Of a stretch of DNA of 64,000 nt, positions 20,872 through 44,463 are shown one piece after another. The notes beneath the pieces were generated by a model that did no database searches, was not told the DNA's origin, and saw nothing but the letters and a program-made list of their open reading frames with translations. The DNA comes from Serinus canaria (Eukaryota > Chordata > Aves > Passeriformes > Fringillidae), in the NCBI RefSeq assembly GCF_022539315.1, contig NC_066313.1, positions 29,797,059 through 29,861,058 of the forward strand, read 5' to 3'. Position 1 is the first letter of the stretch, and each line of letters opens with the position of its first letter. The translations under genes and the position numbers were made by a program.

Positions 20872-22079
20872 GTGAGGGACACCTGCAGTCCCCTGCAGCC
20901 ATGGCTTTGGGCTTGGCAGCGCTCAGCAGCTGGAGAGGCTCGTGGTGCCCCGGGAAGTGTCCCAGCAGGACACGGGGTGAAGCACTGACCACGGCTGTTG
21001 AACATGACCAGTGGCAGACGCAGGATGTCCCCAAAGGCCGGTGACCTGGGGCAGCTGGAAGGGCTTGCTGACGTCTTGTGGGCCGCTTGCGTCCCCCAGG
21101 ACCTGTGGGTCTCTCTCTGAAAGCCGCTGTCCCTCCAGCTGGCTCCGAGCCCGGTGTGCCACAGGAACCTTCAGCCTGCTCTGATTGCAGGGAATTGCAT
21201 CACACTGCCCCGGGATGTGCCAAGGCCTGACGGGGCCCTGCTGCTGGCCACTGCTGCTGGCCGCTGCTGGCAAGAGGTTTCTGCCCTGCTCCCAGTGGGA
21301 TGTTGGCAGACAGGGCAGATCAGGCATCTCTGGCGTGGCAGGGGGTGCTGGCTCTGTGCTGCCCTGGACAGGCTCCCAGGGCACCCACACTGCTGCCGGC
21401 CAGCACGGGGAAAGATCTTCTTCTCCCAGATTGTTCAAGCAAATCAGAGTGGCAGCACTTCTTTTAAATCTGTTTAGGGAAATCATATCCATGAGAGAGC
21501 AGTGACCTGGCACAGGGGTCAGTGTGAGGAAGAAAAGGCATAAAGCCCAGTTTTGAACCAAATGCTAAATGAGTAAGAATCCCCCAAACCCAAATCAACA
21601 CAACCTCCTCACCCCCCCTACCCCCCACCCCCCAAAATATGGTCAGTGTTTGGATTCAGGAGCCAGCAACCAAGTGGGACAACAGAAAGTTTCAATCCTT
21701 ATTATTAGCAAGGAAGAAGCAACATAATAATAAAAAGCATAGAGATGGAACTAATTAGGGAGAGTATGTATTTTTTTAGCTGCTCAAAAAGAATTTCACA
21801 GTGAGACTTTTGGTACAGGATCTACAGGGGCTGGCCAAGAAGATGTTCAAGTGTCAGGAGAAATGCCACTGAGAAATAAAAAAAACAAACTTACAGAACT
21901 GCTCTCTGGGTTTTATACAATATAGGTTGTGTGAACAACTTTCCATTCTTGCAAATAAAACAACTGAAAAAAACATTAATCAAAATTATTATTCAGTTAC
22001 AGGTATCAGTTATCCACGTACTGACAAACCATAAAGAACAGAAGAGCAAATAATTAAACAATAACTATTTAATCAAGCT
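20872..22079. other. spacer between LTR and NDUFC2 3' end
   Basis: No exon recognised. A 212-codon minus-strand open frame (20923-21561) has no family resemblance. A C-rich run lies at about 21610-21635. Confidence 0.4.
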
Positions 22080-22085
22080 TTTATT
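22080..22085 (-). terminator. NDUFC2: poly(A) signal of NDUFC2
   Basis: TTTATT on the plus strand (AATAAA on the transcript) about 112 bases beyond the stop codon, giving a short 3'UTR. Confidence 0.75.
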
Positions 22086-22196
22086 ACATGAAAGTGAGTA
22101 AAGTTTCATCTTTTAATCCATGGACGGTTCAAGAGTTGCAGCCACCTTGCTGAAGTTCTCAAGATGGCAGGAATTCATTCTGTGATGTGTCACCAC

Positions 22197-24157
22197 TCAG
22201 CGAATTGGCTGGAAATCCTCCAAGAGCTGCCCTATTCTTTTCTTTTCTGCAAGAGGTGAGAAAACCTAATCAGCATTTGAGATTGATTCAGAAGATGTTT
22301 CATATTAAGTCTTTGATGTTAACATAACCACCAAAAATCTGATTTTTGCTACCCACAGCAAACTATTAGCTTGCTTTTGTAACTAAATGCACAACTTTTT
22401 TTCCCCCCATATGGTTCCCAGGTCCCTGTGGAGGAATCTCAGTAGTTACAGTTTTTTATCTCTACACAGTCCTTCCAACATGGCATGATGCAGACCACAA
22501 TCCAACAGCCAGAGTCACCAACTCTACTGTAATAGAAAATGGACAATTTTCACCCAGATTTGCCATTGCATCATTGGGCTCAGTGACTACATTTAGTAAA
22601 AAAACCCCTGTTCTTTACCATTGCTCTAACTGAACACCAATTCAGGTTTCCTGCCATTCCTATTTATTCTTTTTTCACCTGTTCTGCTTGTTTTCTGAAT
22701 ATTCATCATGAGATTTCTGAATCTACATGCAACAGGCATTTTACAGGAATAGACAGTACAAATTGTGAAGCTACAAGAATAGATGCATTATCAACAGCTT
22801 GATAACAATATCTATTTTCACATTAGAAAATCCTTTAGCCTTCTGCAATTTAGATTGTGAATGAGCAGGGAAGCCTTAGTCCAGCAAAATCTTTGCACAT
22901 AGGTTATGTATGGCATGCTGAGGTTTCTCCTAAAATACCAGCTGATTGTACCTGTTGATGGTTGGAAGTCCACTGGATGGTGCCTGATGTACTCGAACAG
23001 CTCTCTATCCACCTTGGCGTGCATGTATTCAGCACGTTTCACCAGATGGTAGCCCACGAAGCAGCCCACGGTAGCGAACAGGATCTGCCGGTGAATACCT
23101 GCAGCAGGAGGAGAGAGGAACTGTCTCCACCTCTCCCAGCTTCCCGCAGGCCTCAGGCAGGGCCCCGCTTTCCCCAGGCCCCCCAAGCACTCCTCTCCTC
23201 CTGCTTTGTCCCTGCCAAGGTCTCTACAGTACCCACAGCTCCCACGGCCCCTGCCAGACCCCACTTTCCCCAAGGCTCCTCCCCTTCCCACCACCCGTAC
23301 CCCTCGGGAGTCGCCTCAGATCCCCTCCACCGCCAAACGATGTCCCTTTCCCAGCCCCTTCCAACCCCCCCAAATCCCTCGCTTCAGGGCTCCTACCCCT
23401 CAACTCCCATCCCCACAATCACACAGAGAACTCCCTTCCCCTCCAACAGCCCTCCCGAACTCAGGGCTCCCTCTCTTGCCCTCCCCACTTCATTTATCCC
23501 TCAGTGACCCCCCAAGCCCCACACACCCCTTCCCCAGGCCCACATACCCCGTCTCTCTCCCCATTCCCTTACCTCAGCGTTCCCTTCCCTTCCCCAGTCC
23601 CTACATCCCTCTCGGTCACCCAAATCCCACATATCCGCTCCTGCAGCCCCCAAACCTCCTACAGCCCCCCACTCCTGGCTGTTTACCCTTTCCTCCCCTT
23701 TATTTATCCTTCAGAGTGACCCCAAACCCCACACCCCCTTTCTCAGGCCCACATATTCCCTTTATCCACCCGTAGCCTCGGATCTAGGGGGTTCCTCCCC
23801 ATCCCCAGCCCCTGTAACCCTCAAGGTCACCCCAAATCCTCCCGCCCGCCCCCATTTCCTCTCCAGTTCCTCATTCCTAGCTGTTTCCCCTTTCCCTCTT
23901 CATTTATCCCTCAGTGACCCCAAACCCCACACAGCCCCTTCCCCAGCTCCTCACCTCCTCCCTCCCCTCGCACCCCTCTCCGTTCCCCCTCCCCTCAGGC
24001 TCCCCCGTCCCCCCGCACCGGCTCCGAAGATGGGGCGGTGGTTAAAGGCATTGTCCATCAGCGCCGATATCCATCCCGCGAACCCGAGCCACACCGTGCC
24101 CTTGTTGAGGAGCGGCGGCGGCGGCAGCGACCGCGACTCGTCGGGCAGGAACACCAT
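22197..24157 (-). CDS. NDUFC2: NDUFC2, complex I accessory subunit, 3 exons, 111 aa
   Basis: NADH:ubiquinone oxidoreductase subunit C2 (B14.5b), an accessory subunit in the membrane arm of mitochondrial complex I. Coding exons: 24019-24157, 22952-23098, 22197-22246. All donors are GT and acceptors AG, and phases agree (139+147+50 = 336 nt). Exon 1 encodes FLPDESRSLPPPPLL, close to the human motif FLPDEARSLPPP, and the first hydrophobic stretch. Exon 2 encodes GIHRQILFATVGCFVGYHLV, the second membrane segment, then KRAEYMHAKVDRELF. Exon 3 ends KKRIGQLLEDFQPIR, like the human C-terminus. Slightly shorter than human (119 aa) at the N-terminus. The ATG has a good context (GCCATGG). Read through from exon 2 without the third exon gives a false tail, so the splice is required. 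Confidence 0.96.
23480..23960. repeat. C-rich ~205-bp minisatellite in NDUFC2 intron 1
   Basis: The phrase 'catttatccctcagtgacc' (with small changes) recurs at about 23491, 23702 and 23901, each followed by 'ccccaaaccccacac..cccttccccag..cccacat'. The whole intron (23099-24018) is pyrimidine-rich on the plus strand, so the transcript is G-rich. Confidence 0.65.
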
Positions 24158-24430
24158 GGCTGCCGCCCGCCGAAGGTGACCGGGGGGAGCGGTGCGGCGG
24201 CAGCGCCTTCCCCCGCCGGCCCGCGCCGCGCTCCCGCGTTCCGCTGCCTTCCCCGCGTATGGCTATTTTACCAAAAACCCACCCCAAAATCCAACTCCCC
24301 ACCCCACAAACACATCCCCGCCCCAAATTCCCAGGCTGAGCGGCCTTAGCCGGGTCGGGGAGGGGGTTCCTGCAGCCCTAACGCCACCGGGTGAGCCGGC
24401 CCCGCTGCAGGGCCAGCGAGGCCGGCCGGG
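24158..24430 (-). promoter_or_regulatory. NDUFC2 CpG-rich promoter
   Basis: Dense CpG and GC content begins at exon 1 and continues to about 24430, upstream of the minus-strand start. No TATA box seen; start site not determined. Confidence 0.6.
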
Positions 24431-25238
24431 AAGTAAATTCGGGGTTAATTAAGCACTAAAATCGAACGCAATTAATTTTCAGAGCTCAGATTAAAGTCTG
24501 AGACCTAACCCATAGTGTTCGTATTTTCGTTTTTAATTAATACAAAATCACATTAAATCATTTGCCACTGTAGCAGGATTGACGGAACCGTTAAAGAAAC
24601 CTGCATTAACACAACACATCACACGTCCCAAAGGCTTCTCAGCCTCTTTCCTAAAAATGTATTGTTTAGCCCTTGCCCTTGAGAGGAAAGCTCATGTCTT
24701 TACAAAGAGTTGGATGGGGGAAGGTAAGGGTGTTAACGTCTTTGAAATGGGTCTTCATGTCTGTTCTGACTTAGGGCAGCAGGTTTGTTGCAGAGCCCTG
24801 ACACCTTGGCTCCTGAAACAGGCAAGGGGCTGCACAAGCCTGAACTTCTGAGCTTTGGGGTAAAACAGCAGGTTGAAGCGGGCAATATGTGGTAGGTGGT
24901 TCGGGAAGGCTGTACCTTCCCAATGCCTCAGCAATGGGGAAAGGAAGAGGGCAACGTGTGTCTGAGAGTTTGGGATCAAAGGAGGCTGAACCCCCTGAAA
25001 CCTAGAGAGAAAACCCTGCAGTGTGTGCCCCAGCGGACTCTTCCCCTTAATTCAAATAAAGCTGAAGGACTCAGCTTTTAGGACATAAACCTCTGCTGTT
25101 TGTGGATCTTCATGACATCTGTAGAGGAGGAAGTTGGGCAGTTGCTGCTCTGCAGTGGGAGATGCTTCAGTTGAAACTGAAGATCGTACAATGGTGATGC
25201 ATAGCCACTTCCACAGTTGTGCCCTGGTTTAACTTCAG

Positions 25239-25420
25239 AATCATGGAGTGGTTTGGGTTGGAAGGCACCTAAATGGTCATCTACTCCCAGCACCCTACCA
25301 TAGGCACTGAGAACTTCCACTGGACCAGCTTGCTCTCTCCAACCCAGCTTTGAGCATTTCCAGGGATGGCACATCCATACCTTCACTGTGCAGATTCTTC
25401 TTGGAGGATTTCAGGATGTG
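25239..25420 (-). mobile_element. CR1 LINE fragment
   Basis: 'agaatcatggagtggtttgg', 'gttggaaggcacctaaatgg' and 'gagcatttccagggatggc' mark an inverted CR1 3' end. Confidence 0.8.
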
Positions 25421-26114
25421 CAAAGGCATGGCTGGGGAAGAGCCAAGAGGGGTGTTTGTAGAGTTTTTTTGCATATTACCACTTCCTACACAGGACAGCA
25501 CAGCAGACAGAGAAACACAAGCATTGTGGATGCCTCACCCTGAGCCGAGCTTGGAGCTGAGATAAAATACAGGAGCAAGAAGCATCGTGGCACCACTGGC
25601 AGCCACAGCAGCTAAAACAACATGGCAAAGCCCTTGATAGTGTAAAAAAAGCAGAAACTATGAGAAAATAATGAAAACCAGAGTGAGAATGTCTTGAATA
25701 TGAACTCACTGGCAGTGAGCACTTTGAATGTACAAAGTATTTGGTTACAGAAACAACCACAGTGATTAATCTACCTGTTGCCTGAACGAGAGCCACTCTA
25801 TTTTAAACACCCCAAATATTCTAAGAACTCAAAAAGCATAACTACCCCCTTGGCTATCCTTGATGAAGGGGTCCCATACTTCAGCTAACACAGAAGAAAG
25901 TTCAAAAACTACTGTCAAAAATAGTAATACTAGTAATAGAAAAATCCATCCCTCTCTCCTCCCAGTTCTATGTCAGCACTGGAGTCCAAAGCAGACCCCA
26001 ACATCAGAGTAACATCTTCTAGGGATGGTTATGTAGGGTTTAAAAGGTGTAACTATTTAGTGCAGAAATAACTGCTATCCTTTGGGGAACATGATTCCAC
26101 AGAGGCAGAAATAA

Positions 26115-26194
<80 letters not shown>
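26115..26194. repeat. (ATCT)20 microsatellite
   Basis: Uninterrupted ATCT tetranucleotide run of 80 bases, probably length-polymorphic. Confidence 0.95.
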
Positions 26195-26589
26195 CCTTAA
26201 GTGATTACAGGAACTGTGGACATTTGATCTTTTGTTAGAGTTGTAGAATTTTAAATGAATTACAAATACAGGTGATGCAGCCACATTATCTGGCACATTT
26301 AACAGCGTTAAAATACTTCTTCATTTGAGTAGCATGCCTTAATTTGGTCATCTGGTCTACAAAAAAAAAGAGCTACTAGAAGAATATGAAAACCTATTTA
26401 CAAAGTATCTACGAAACAAGGAGATAAACAGGACATGGACATATTAAAATTTGGTATTTGAGTGTGCAAAGCACCTCAGGACAAGTTTCCAGCTACATGC
26501 TACATCCTTAGTTGGGTGGGTGTCCCTCAAAAGCAGGGTTTAGACAGGAGCAGAAATAATGCAAATGCTCAAACAAAAAATACCAAGTT

Positions 26590-26595
26590 TTTAAT
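26590..26595 (-). terminator. ALG8: candidate poly(A) signal of ALG8
   Basis: TTTAAT on the plus strand (ATTAAA on the transcript), about 360 bases after the ALG8 stop. No AATAAA was seen nearer; alternative sites are possible. Confidence 0.45.
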
Positions 26596-26957
26596 TTACA
26601 AATTCCATAGAACACAGTTACAATGCTCTCCTACACAGCAACCATCCCTTGTAATTTGCCACAGCAACTTCTATTCAAATACAAACCATAATGGGAAAAT
26701 CAGGCAGGTTTTCCTCAGGACAGAAGTCTGGACCTTGTTAAGCTTCACAGTTTACCTGCAGCCCTGCCAGTCACTGTGACAGTGCTTCTGATCAGAGGTA
26801 TCCTCATTGGGCAGTACAGGAGTGTTGGAAGAAGAGCTCCCACGTGGTGATGGCACACATACACTGTGTCTCATCTTGAATGGCCTTGTAACAACCCCTC
26901 ACCGTGCCAGGAATCCCCTCCAAGGGGAATCCTGGGACTGGTCCCAGCACTGTGGCT

Positions 26958-37663
<10,706 letters not shown>

Positions 37664-37790
37664 GGCGCGCGCCCCCTCTACGCATGCGCCGCTCCCGCCG
37701 CGCGGGTTTGAAGCGCGCGCGCCCGCCGCGCTCGTGGCGTCGGGAGCCGGGCTGCGCGTGCGCGGGGAGGGCGGGGCTCCGTGAGGCGCC
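37664..37790 (-). promoter_or_regulatory. ALG8 CpG promoter with NRF-1-type sites
   Basis: GC-rich DNA just upstream of the ALG8 ATG holds CGCATGCGCC at 37681-37690 and TGCGCGTGCGCG at 37753-37764. The latter fits the NRF-1 palindromic consensus when read on the minus strand. No TATA box, as is common for housekeeping genes. Confidence 0.6.
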
Positions 37791-37821
37791 GGAACCGGAG
37801 CGAATTGGAAGGGAGGGCACT

Positions 37822-37880
37822 TAGCTTGGGTATCAGAAATTCTTTGCTGTGAAGGTGGTGAGGCACTGGCACAGGAAATC
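37822..37880 (+). mobile_element. short CR1 remnant
   Basis: 'tatcagaaattctttgctgt' and 'gtgaggcactggcacagg' match the internal CR1 3' block; flanks do not extend it. Confidence 0.6.
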
Positions 37881-40800
37881 GGTTAATTATTAGCCTGCAC
37901 GAACACAGATAAAGAATTAAATAAGAGAACGCCTTAGACCAAAAATCAGCACTGGATCAAGAGGCGCGGGAAGAATGAGGGCATGGACTGAGGGTATAAA
38001 ATCTCAGGGTCTTGTTTGTTGAGCATCCCACTGTGCAGACACCCAGCCTGAGCTGACCTGCTGCTGTACCAGGCTATTACTATTTACTCTTAGAAATCCA
38101 GCACCTGAGACTGCTAGGGAAGCTCGGGTTGAGGCCGAAGGAGGAGGAAGCATGCCTGAGGAGTTGGTTGGTGCTGTGAGGCCACCCAGCCTCCCGCGGG
38201 CAGAAGCTGCTTTAAAGTACACCAGCTTAGCTTTGCTCCAGGGAGCTCCACCTCCAACCTGTGCGGCTGCTGTCCAAGTCAGCTTCCAGGTACAAAGTTG
38301 TTCCTTTCAGAGGAACGGCCTCCATTTTTTTCAAATACTTTCCTGCCAGCCTGGAGGGTGGATGCGTACAAGGCTGATGACTTTTTAGCTTCCTTACAGC
38401 AAACCTCCATCTATGTAAGAATAGTATCTTGTAGGAGCTGCATGGAATCATGCAGTTAACATGTTCAATTTTTATTTTCCTATACAGCAGCAATGTATTA
38501 TTTGCTCATGCTCAGGAACTAGAGACAAGTCTAACAGCAGTAATGCATCAGGGTTTATGAAGGAGGTCCTCACTGGACAAACAAATCCTGTTTTTAAATG
38601 TTTGAAACGTAAATGCGCTAACGCATTTTAAATGGTTTTCATTATTTACAAAGGCTTGTTCATCCAAGTTTTCTACAACGGCACTAATTCCTGGGGACCT
38701 TGCAATTCCCAGCCACTGAGAGGTCGAGGTAAGCATTACAAGGAGGCAGTGGTAAGAAAAAGGGAAAGCTACAAGTGCAGCAAGTACCACTCATGCTTTT
38801 TTGTCAAGAAATATGTCAGGCAGAACACCTCCTGCTTCATTCACATTTTATTTACTATACACTTATCTAAAATACATATTAGTAACAGTTCACAGAAGGA
38901 GTTAAAAGCAGAAGAATGCAATCAGATTTTTAAATGTGATAGCCCTACAGGGCCTCTGTGAAGGTGGTAAGCAATGAAGACCCATCTTTTCACACTTTTC
39001 AAACACTACTGATTCAAAAGCATGGCTTTTAGTGAGTTGGGGTCCAAAATCTGATCAATGGGAAAATCCCACCATTAGGAGTTGGAGCATGAAAATACTG
39101 AGGGGAATGCCCAAAGGATGAGGAGAAAGGAAATTATTACAGCCCTCCCCTATAGCTCCTTTTCTTTTTTTCTGAATTCCCGGGAAAAAAATTCCTTCTG
39201 TTATTCCCAGGTGAACCTGTGAATTTGATCTGGACATTTATATGCAATCAGCCCTTCTTGCACTGACTATCTGTGACTGCCTGTACTCATTCACATGTGG
39301 CACTGCTCCTGGGAGGGCCCCATACTAGCACTTCCTGTACCCTGCATGTTTGTGTCCATCAGCACGTAGATGCAGAATGGAAGTCAAATATTTTAAAATA
39401 CATGGAAATTCTGAGCAGAGGCACCAAGTTCTACAGGATGGGGTGAAAATAAAACTGCCCAGAGGAGTCTTCTTTGTAACTTCTTCATTAATCTGTGAAC
39501 TATCAGAAGTTCCTAGGCTTATTTTCCACAGTCTATGGCTGAAGGCAGTATTTATCACTTCCACCAACCTTGTATACAGACTCCACCAGCCTTTCCACCT
39601 CGCTTTTTATTCCTGGGAATAAATGTGATTGACTGCAGATATGAACTGCAGATATTTGCTGCCTGTGAACTCGAGCAGCAATTTATACTCAACAATCCAG
39701 TTATAAAGTTCTAAGTACAGCAGTGCAAATGCTTGGTGATTTGAAGCACACGTACATGCAAATTAAAGCAAAGCTGACTGCTCCTGAGAAGCTACTAACA
39801 TAAGTCTTGGCATGACCCATATTTAAAGTGCATAATAGAAGATTAAAACTGGAAAGGACCAGTAAATCATTCTAATCAAAGACTCTTGTAGCAAAATCTT
39901 TGTCTCCATTGTTATCTTGCTGGGTTTCTTTTTTCTCCTGAACATATCAAGATATTTTTATTCTCCCCCTTATAAATCCTGGATTTCTTGTTAATGTGAA
40001 TTCTTTCAGATCTAACTTTTTACAACTACTTCTTTTATTTCTTTGCCACTGCCTGCAGAAACAGATGCTCCTCGCATCAACTCCTCCCTTTAACAGCTGT
40101 ATAAACTAAGTATCTCTTATTATTTATATACAGTATTAGTCTCATCATTGTAACTGGACATGTTTAGGTATTTAAGAGATATCAAGCCTAAAAATACATA
40201 AAGAAATCCATGAGTGATTCTTTCTGGAGTCCATTAAGATGTTTTGTAATAGTCTTTTTGCCATGTAAGAAATACCACTGTGCTATGCACATGTCCAGAT
40301 CTAAGAATGCCATTAGACTGCAGGTAAAATCTTATTTATCATCAGTCCTGGCTCTGGTATTCTTCTCCTCTAACATTACTGAACACTCTATTCAGTGGTC
40401 ATTTAGGGAAAAAAAAAAAAATTGCAGGGCTTTGCCTCATTTTGTACACTAAGGTATTGAGAGAGACAGGCATATGGCAGAATCAGGAGTTGTGCACCAA
40501 GACATAGAAGAAAACAGACACAAAACTTTAAGGGAAGAAAATGTCACTAGATCCTTTCCAGGAAAAAAAAAAGTTTGTTCTAAGAGTGAATATTCCACTC
40601 AGCAGTGAAATAATTTCTAGATGTTACTGTTAATAAATGCAAAGTGCTTTTCATGACTAGTGATGGGGTTGTGCTATACTTAGCATGGCTTTATGCATGT
40701 TTGCTTCTCTTTAATTCAGGAAAACTCTTGAGAAGAATCATTATCAGTGCTGCTGACTGGCAAACAAAAGCACATTACACCTCCAGGGCTCAGAAAAAGA

Positions 40801-42949
40801 AGGTAAACAAAAACCAGCTATTCAGATAAAATGCAAACAAATGCTCTGGAGAGAGAATGTTCCTATAAACAGTCATTATATTCTAACTCACAGACTGCAG
40901 AATTCAGGAGCAGCTATAAATTGAGCTTAGTGTGGAGTTTGAAATAGCAGCTGCATTTGTAGAACATATGTTTGACTGCAATCACAAGTGATTCACTTAC
41001 CGCCCATTTCCAGTATAAATAGTACCTCATACTTAAGCATGTTTATTGTGCTTAGCAAGTTTGAGGTACATCAGGTTTTTCTGTTCCTTCCAAAGCATGG
41101 CTTCACTCATGTCTTTGTACTGGTTGGAAATTTTGCATCTATCTATGTATATAAAAAGAGATATTTTGCATCTCAATGTCTGTTAATAAATGCCAGAGAG
41201 ATCTGGGGCCACCTGTACCTTTTACTGACTTAGTTGCATGAGCACAAATAAATGTGTATTCAATTTGTTCATCTGCATAACAGACTCATGGATTAAAGTA
41301 CTCCAGATGAAGATCAGAGTCCAGTTCTCTCCTTTTACAGACTCCTCTTACTTGCCTTTCACCAAGAAAAATGCAGTAATGATACAACTCTCCCATGGAA
41401 TATTTTATTTTGCTGAAACAGAATGGAGCAGAACTGATCCAGAGCTCTAAAAGGTGTAGGTCAGACCCCCTCCACCCTTCCAAATGAGATCTAAGCCCAT
41501 TGCTCTTACCTTTGGATAAACTCAAGGTGATGGGAAAAAACAAATTTCTACTGGTATTATTTTAGTCATGACATACAAGAGCTCCAGTTACAGATCATTT
41601 AAAATCTACTCTCAAGGGTGTGGGTTAATAAGAAATACCATCAACAGTCCCCAAAATCTCTGTTATCATAAATTCAGCAACAGCATATCTGTTTCAAGTC
41701 ACAGATTTGATGAGAGAGGGTTCACTTTACAGATCATAATTGCATTACCAGCACAGAATATCCCTGTCAATGTCCAGCTGACCAGCCAGCTCGTTCTTTG
41801 AATTTCTGGACTGGGATGGAAAAAAAAAAAAAGGAGTTCTTCCTAATGCAACTAAATATAGAAGAACATGGTAACTCAAACTGGAATTTGGTCACAAAAT
41901 CCTGTTTACAATCCTCAAAATACACAAAACTTGCCATGTTTAGTGGTTCTGAGGGCTTCAAGCCCAATCAGTGCTTTCTGACAGCATGGTCCCATGTATA
42001 TCATGCTGGTTTAGCACCAAGTCAGACAAAGGGCAGTGGTTTCTAATGACTGCAGAATGTGCATTTTACCCATGAGCATGCTGATTTGTGTTGTTCATGC
42101 AGTCACAGTTTGGGACAGTAGAAATATATTGATCACACTGTTTTTTTACAAGAAAAAAGAGCTTCTTTATGCTTGTTCACAGGTCAGCTTAATGTAACAG
42201 AGTAGTTACTTTGGGAAACAAGAACATGCGCATTACTGAGCTTTGCAGCCCCGTGCTAGAAACCTTTGGAAGCACTAAACCTCTAAATGCAAAACTTTGT
42301 TATTGCATTTTCCCTTCTATCTCATTAAAGATACCTGAAAATGTTCCAGAGGGTCTCTCATGCACTCATAGCAATCTGGTTAGGGAAATACAGTTAAGAT
42401 ACTTTTAAACATAATTAGCCAAGAAAGAACCATCTTGAATGTGGCACAAATGATGTTTAGAGACAACATGCAGCTAGTGAGTTATGATCTTCATTACAGC
42501 ACAGACCAGGTGTGTAGGGAAGAGTTTGACCTCTGGTTTTCCACTTTCCCTCTGGCAAGCTGACACTGAAGCCCGGCAAGCGGGTAAAATTCTTTAAGTG
42601 ACCTGACCATTTCACAAAGATATTAGATAAAAAAAGGCTCAGTGAACCATGATAGGAAAAACGACCCTCTGTTTTTGCAATGAAAAATATTAGGTGTAAC
42701 CTGGTGAGAATGTTGTCTTTTCAAATGAAATCCATCCTACCCAGACAGCATCCCATGCATTCCAGGCACTGCTGAAGGGAGATATGCCCAAAAGAGGCTC
42801 AAATGTTTGAAAGACGTTTGGGGACCTCTGCCCCAAAATCTGTCTTCCCATTAGAAAGTTTCAGCAGCATCCTCCAGACAAATATTAATATCGTAAGAGA
42901 AAGAAAAGGACTAGTTGTCTCGGATGCCTTTGGAATGTAAAAGTAAAGA
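37881..42949. other. intergenic ALG8-KCTD21
   Basis: About 5 kb with moderate AT content. No exon with family resemblance, RNA gene or clear repeat was seen on either strand; short open frames are scattered at chance density. Confidence 0.5.
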
Positions 42950-42955
42950 TTTAAT
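42950..42955 (-). terminator. KCTD21: candidate poly(A) signal of KCTD21
   Basis: TTTAAT on the plus strand (ATTAAA on the transcript), about 730 bases past the KCTD21 stop. Weak evidence; other sites farther left are possible. Confidence 0.3.
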
Positions 42956-43680
42956 CTTCTTGGTTTGTGATGACACCATTCTCTCTTCTATGGCTTCCTT
43001 GCCAGTCACATTATTCCAACACAGCTTCTCTGAAAGCACAATAAAGCAGGGGCTTCCACAGAGGGTTAAAAATAAAACCCAAGCCAGCTTCACAGAAATC
43101 CTTTTTTGTAACCCAAAGAGATGGGATCCCTCACTCATTTGCAACTTGTACCATCCTTTAAAGCTGTCTTGAGTGCATGTGGGAAGGCTTCTCCTCTGCA
43201 GATCCAAAGCTTCTTGAATGCTCTGCACAGGTGATACAGCAAGGCATGGCAAATGTGCTCCTAAGGCTGTCTGCTGCACTACAGCTCCATGGTATCTTTC
43301 ACTGCATCCATTCTCCAGATACATTCCAAACCATGGTTACCGAACTCTCGCCTCCCCTAGCAATGCAGGTTAAGGATCACCCATTTTCCAACTGGAAAAT
43401 GCAGAGACGACAGAAGTTAAGTGATTTTCCCCAGAATTGTACAGCAGGTCAGAGTCAGAGACAAAGCCAGTCCTTAATTCAGGCACTAGACAATATTGCT
43501 TCTGTCTGGAATATGGACATATTCTGGAAGGTCATATTGGTAAGTACATTAAAGGAAAATCATCTCCTTGTTAGTGACTCTTAATCCAGATAAGCATGAT
43601 TCTGAATTAGGCTGTAAGTGTGTTTTAAACGGAAACACTTAACCTGTCTTATCTCCATGCTAGCACCACAACAGCCATTC

Positions 43681-44463
43681 CTACTTGTACCGAATTAGAC
43701 GAATAATCTTATTATTCATGAAATCTGAAGTATGTGGATGAGCAGAATCTATGCAGAAACCATCACTCATGGCTATTTTCAGCACTTCTTCCACAAACAC
43801 CTGGAAACTATTGATTTGCTTATTATCTGGCACCACCCAAAGTCTCTTCAAGTTCTGCCTGGTGTACTCCTCTTCAGGAAGGCCTTCCACACTTGCAACC
43901 CAATCTAAGGTCAAGTGGTTGGGGTCCTGCAGGTAACTGGATATTGAGGAAAGGTTTCCATTGAAACAGTAGTACAGTTTGGAACCAAGAAGCTTCAGGA
44001 ACAGGCACGACGTGGAGAAGATATGAGCACTGAACACTTCCATGTTGGAGGAAGACAGGCTGTAAATCTGGGGTGCTTCTCGGACAGTGAAGTGAACAGT
44101 CTGGGTCTTCTGATCGAGGGTGATGTTGAGCATGGCATTTTTCTCTGCTTTAGAAAGCTCTACCTCCTTCTCCTGCAAGGCCTCAATCAGGGGCTGAATT
44201 TGGTAAAAATCTACTTCCCGTCGCAGTAAGCCCATTTCCTGAAAATCTTCGGGAAGATCCAAGTGAGAAGTTCGTAAAAAGTTCAGGATATAGCGGAAGA
44301 TTTTGCCATCTCTGTCAATAAAGCAGTTGCCTTGGCTGTCCTTCTTGGTTGGGATCTTCCCACTAAACATGGCCCCCAGCATGGAGTCTGGAAAGCTAGT
44401 CAGAGTGGACAGAGAGGTGGTATAAAGTTTTCCTCCAACATTGAGCGTGATAGGTTCTGACAT
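43681..44463 (-). CDS. KCTD21: KCTD21, BTB/POZ CUL3 adaptor, 260 aa
   Basis: Potassium channel tetramerisation domain protein 21 (KCASH2). With CUL3 it forms an E3 ligase that lowers HDAC1 and dampens Hedgehog signalling. The coding region is one exon, as in mammals, and the length equals human KCTD21 (260 aa). The BTB/T1 domain covers about residues 3-100: ITLNVGGKLYTTSLSTL, DRDGKIFRYILNFLRT and LPEDFQEMGLLRREVDFYQI are diagnostic. The C-terminal half (TLDWVASVEGLPEEEY, INSFQVFVEEVLKIA) follows the KCTD6/11/21 subgroup and ends MNNKIIRLIRYK. A splice acceptor (T-run then TTTTAG) lies 30 bases before the ATG at 44493/44494, so a noncoding first exon must lie farther right. Very high conservation, no defects. 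Confidence 0.98.
   Translation of the reverse strand: MSEPITLNVGGKLYTTSLSTLTSFPDSMLGAMFSGKIPTKKDSQGNCFIDRDGKIFRYILNFLRTSHLDLPEDFQEMGLLRREVDFYQIQPLIEALQEKEVELSKAEKNAMLNITLDQKTQTVHFTVREAPQIYSLSSSNMEVFSAHIFSTSCLFLKLLGSKLYYCFNGNLSSISSYLQDPNHLTLDWVASVEGLPEEEYTRQNLKRLWVVPDNKQINSFQVFVEEVLKIAMSDGFCIDSAHPHTSDFMNNKIIRLIRYK

Larger units (their letters stand above)
24431..26589. other. intergenic NDUFC2-ALG8
   Basis: Between the NDUFC2 promoter and the ALG8 3' end. Apart from a CR1 fragment and a tetranucleotide microsatellite nothing functional was recognised. Confidence 0.5.

Noticed and set aside
20923..21561. 212-codon minus-strand frame with a hydrophobic N-terminus
   Set aside because: No family resemblance, no splice or poly(A) support and several overlapping frames on both strands. 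It could be examined with RNA-seq but is not supported as a gene.
26115..26194. Regular repeat as a possible CRISPR-like array
   Set aside because: It is a plain tetranucleotide microsatellite with no spacers, in a vertebrate genome.
42911..43324. 137-codon frame left of KCTD21
   Set aside because: Lies in the probable KCTD21 3'UTR; no similarity to any family I recognise.
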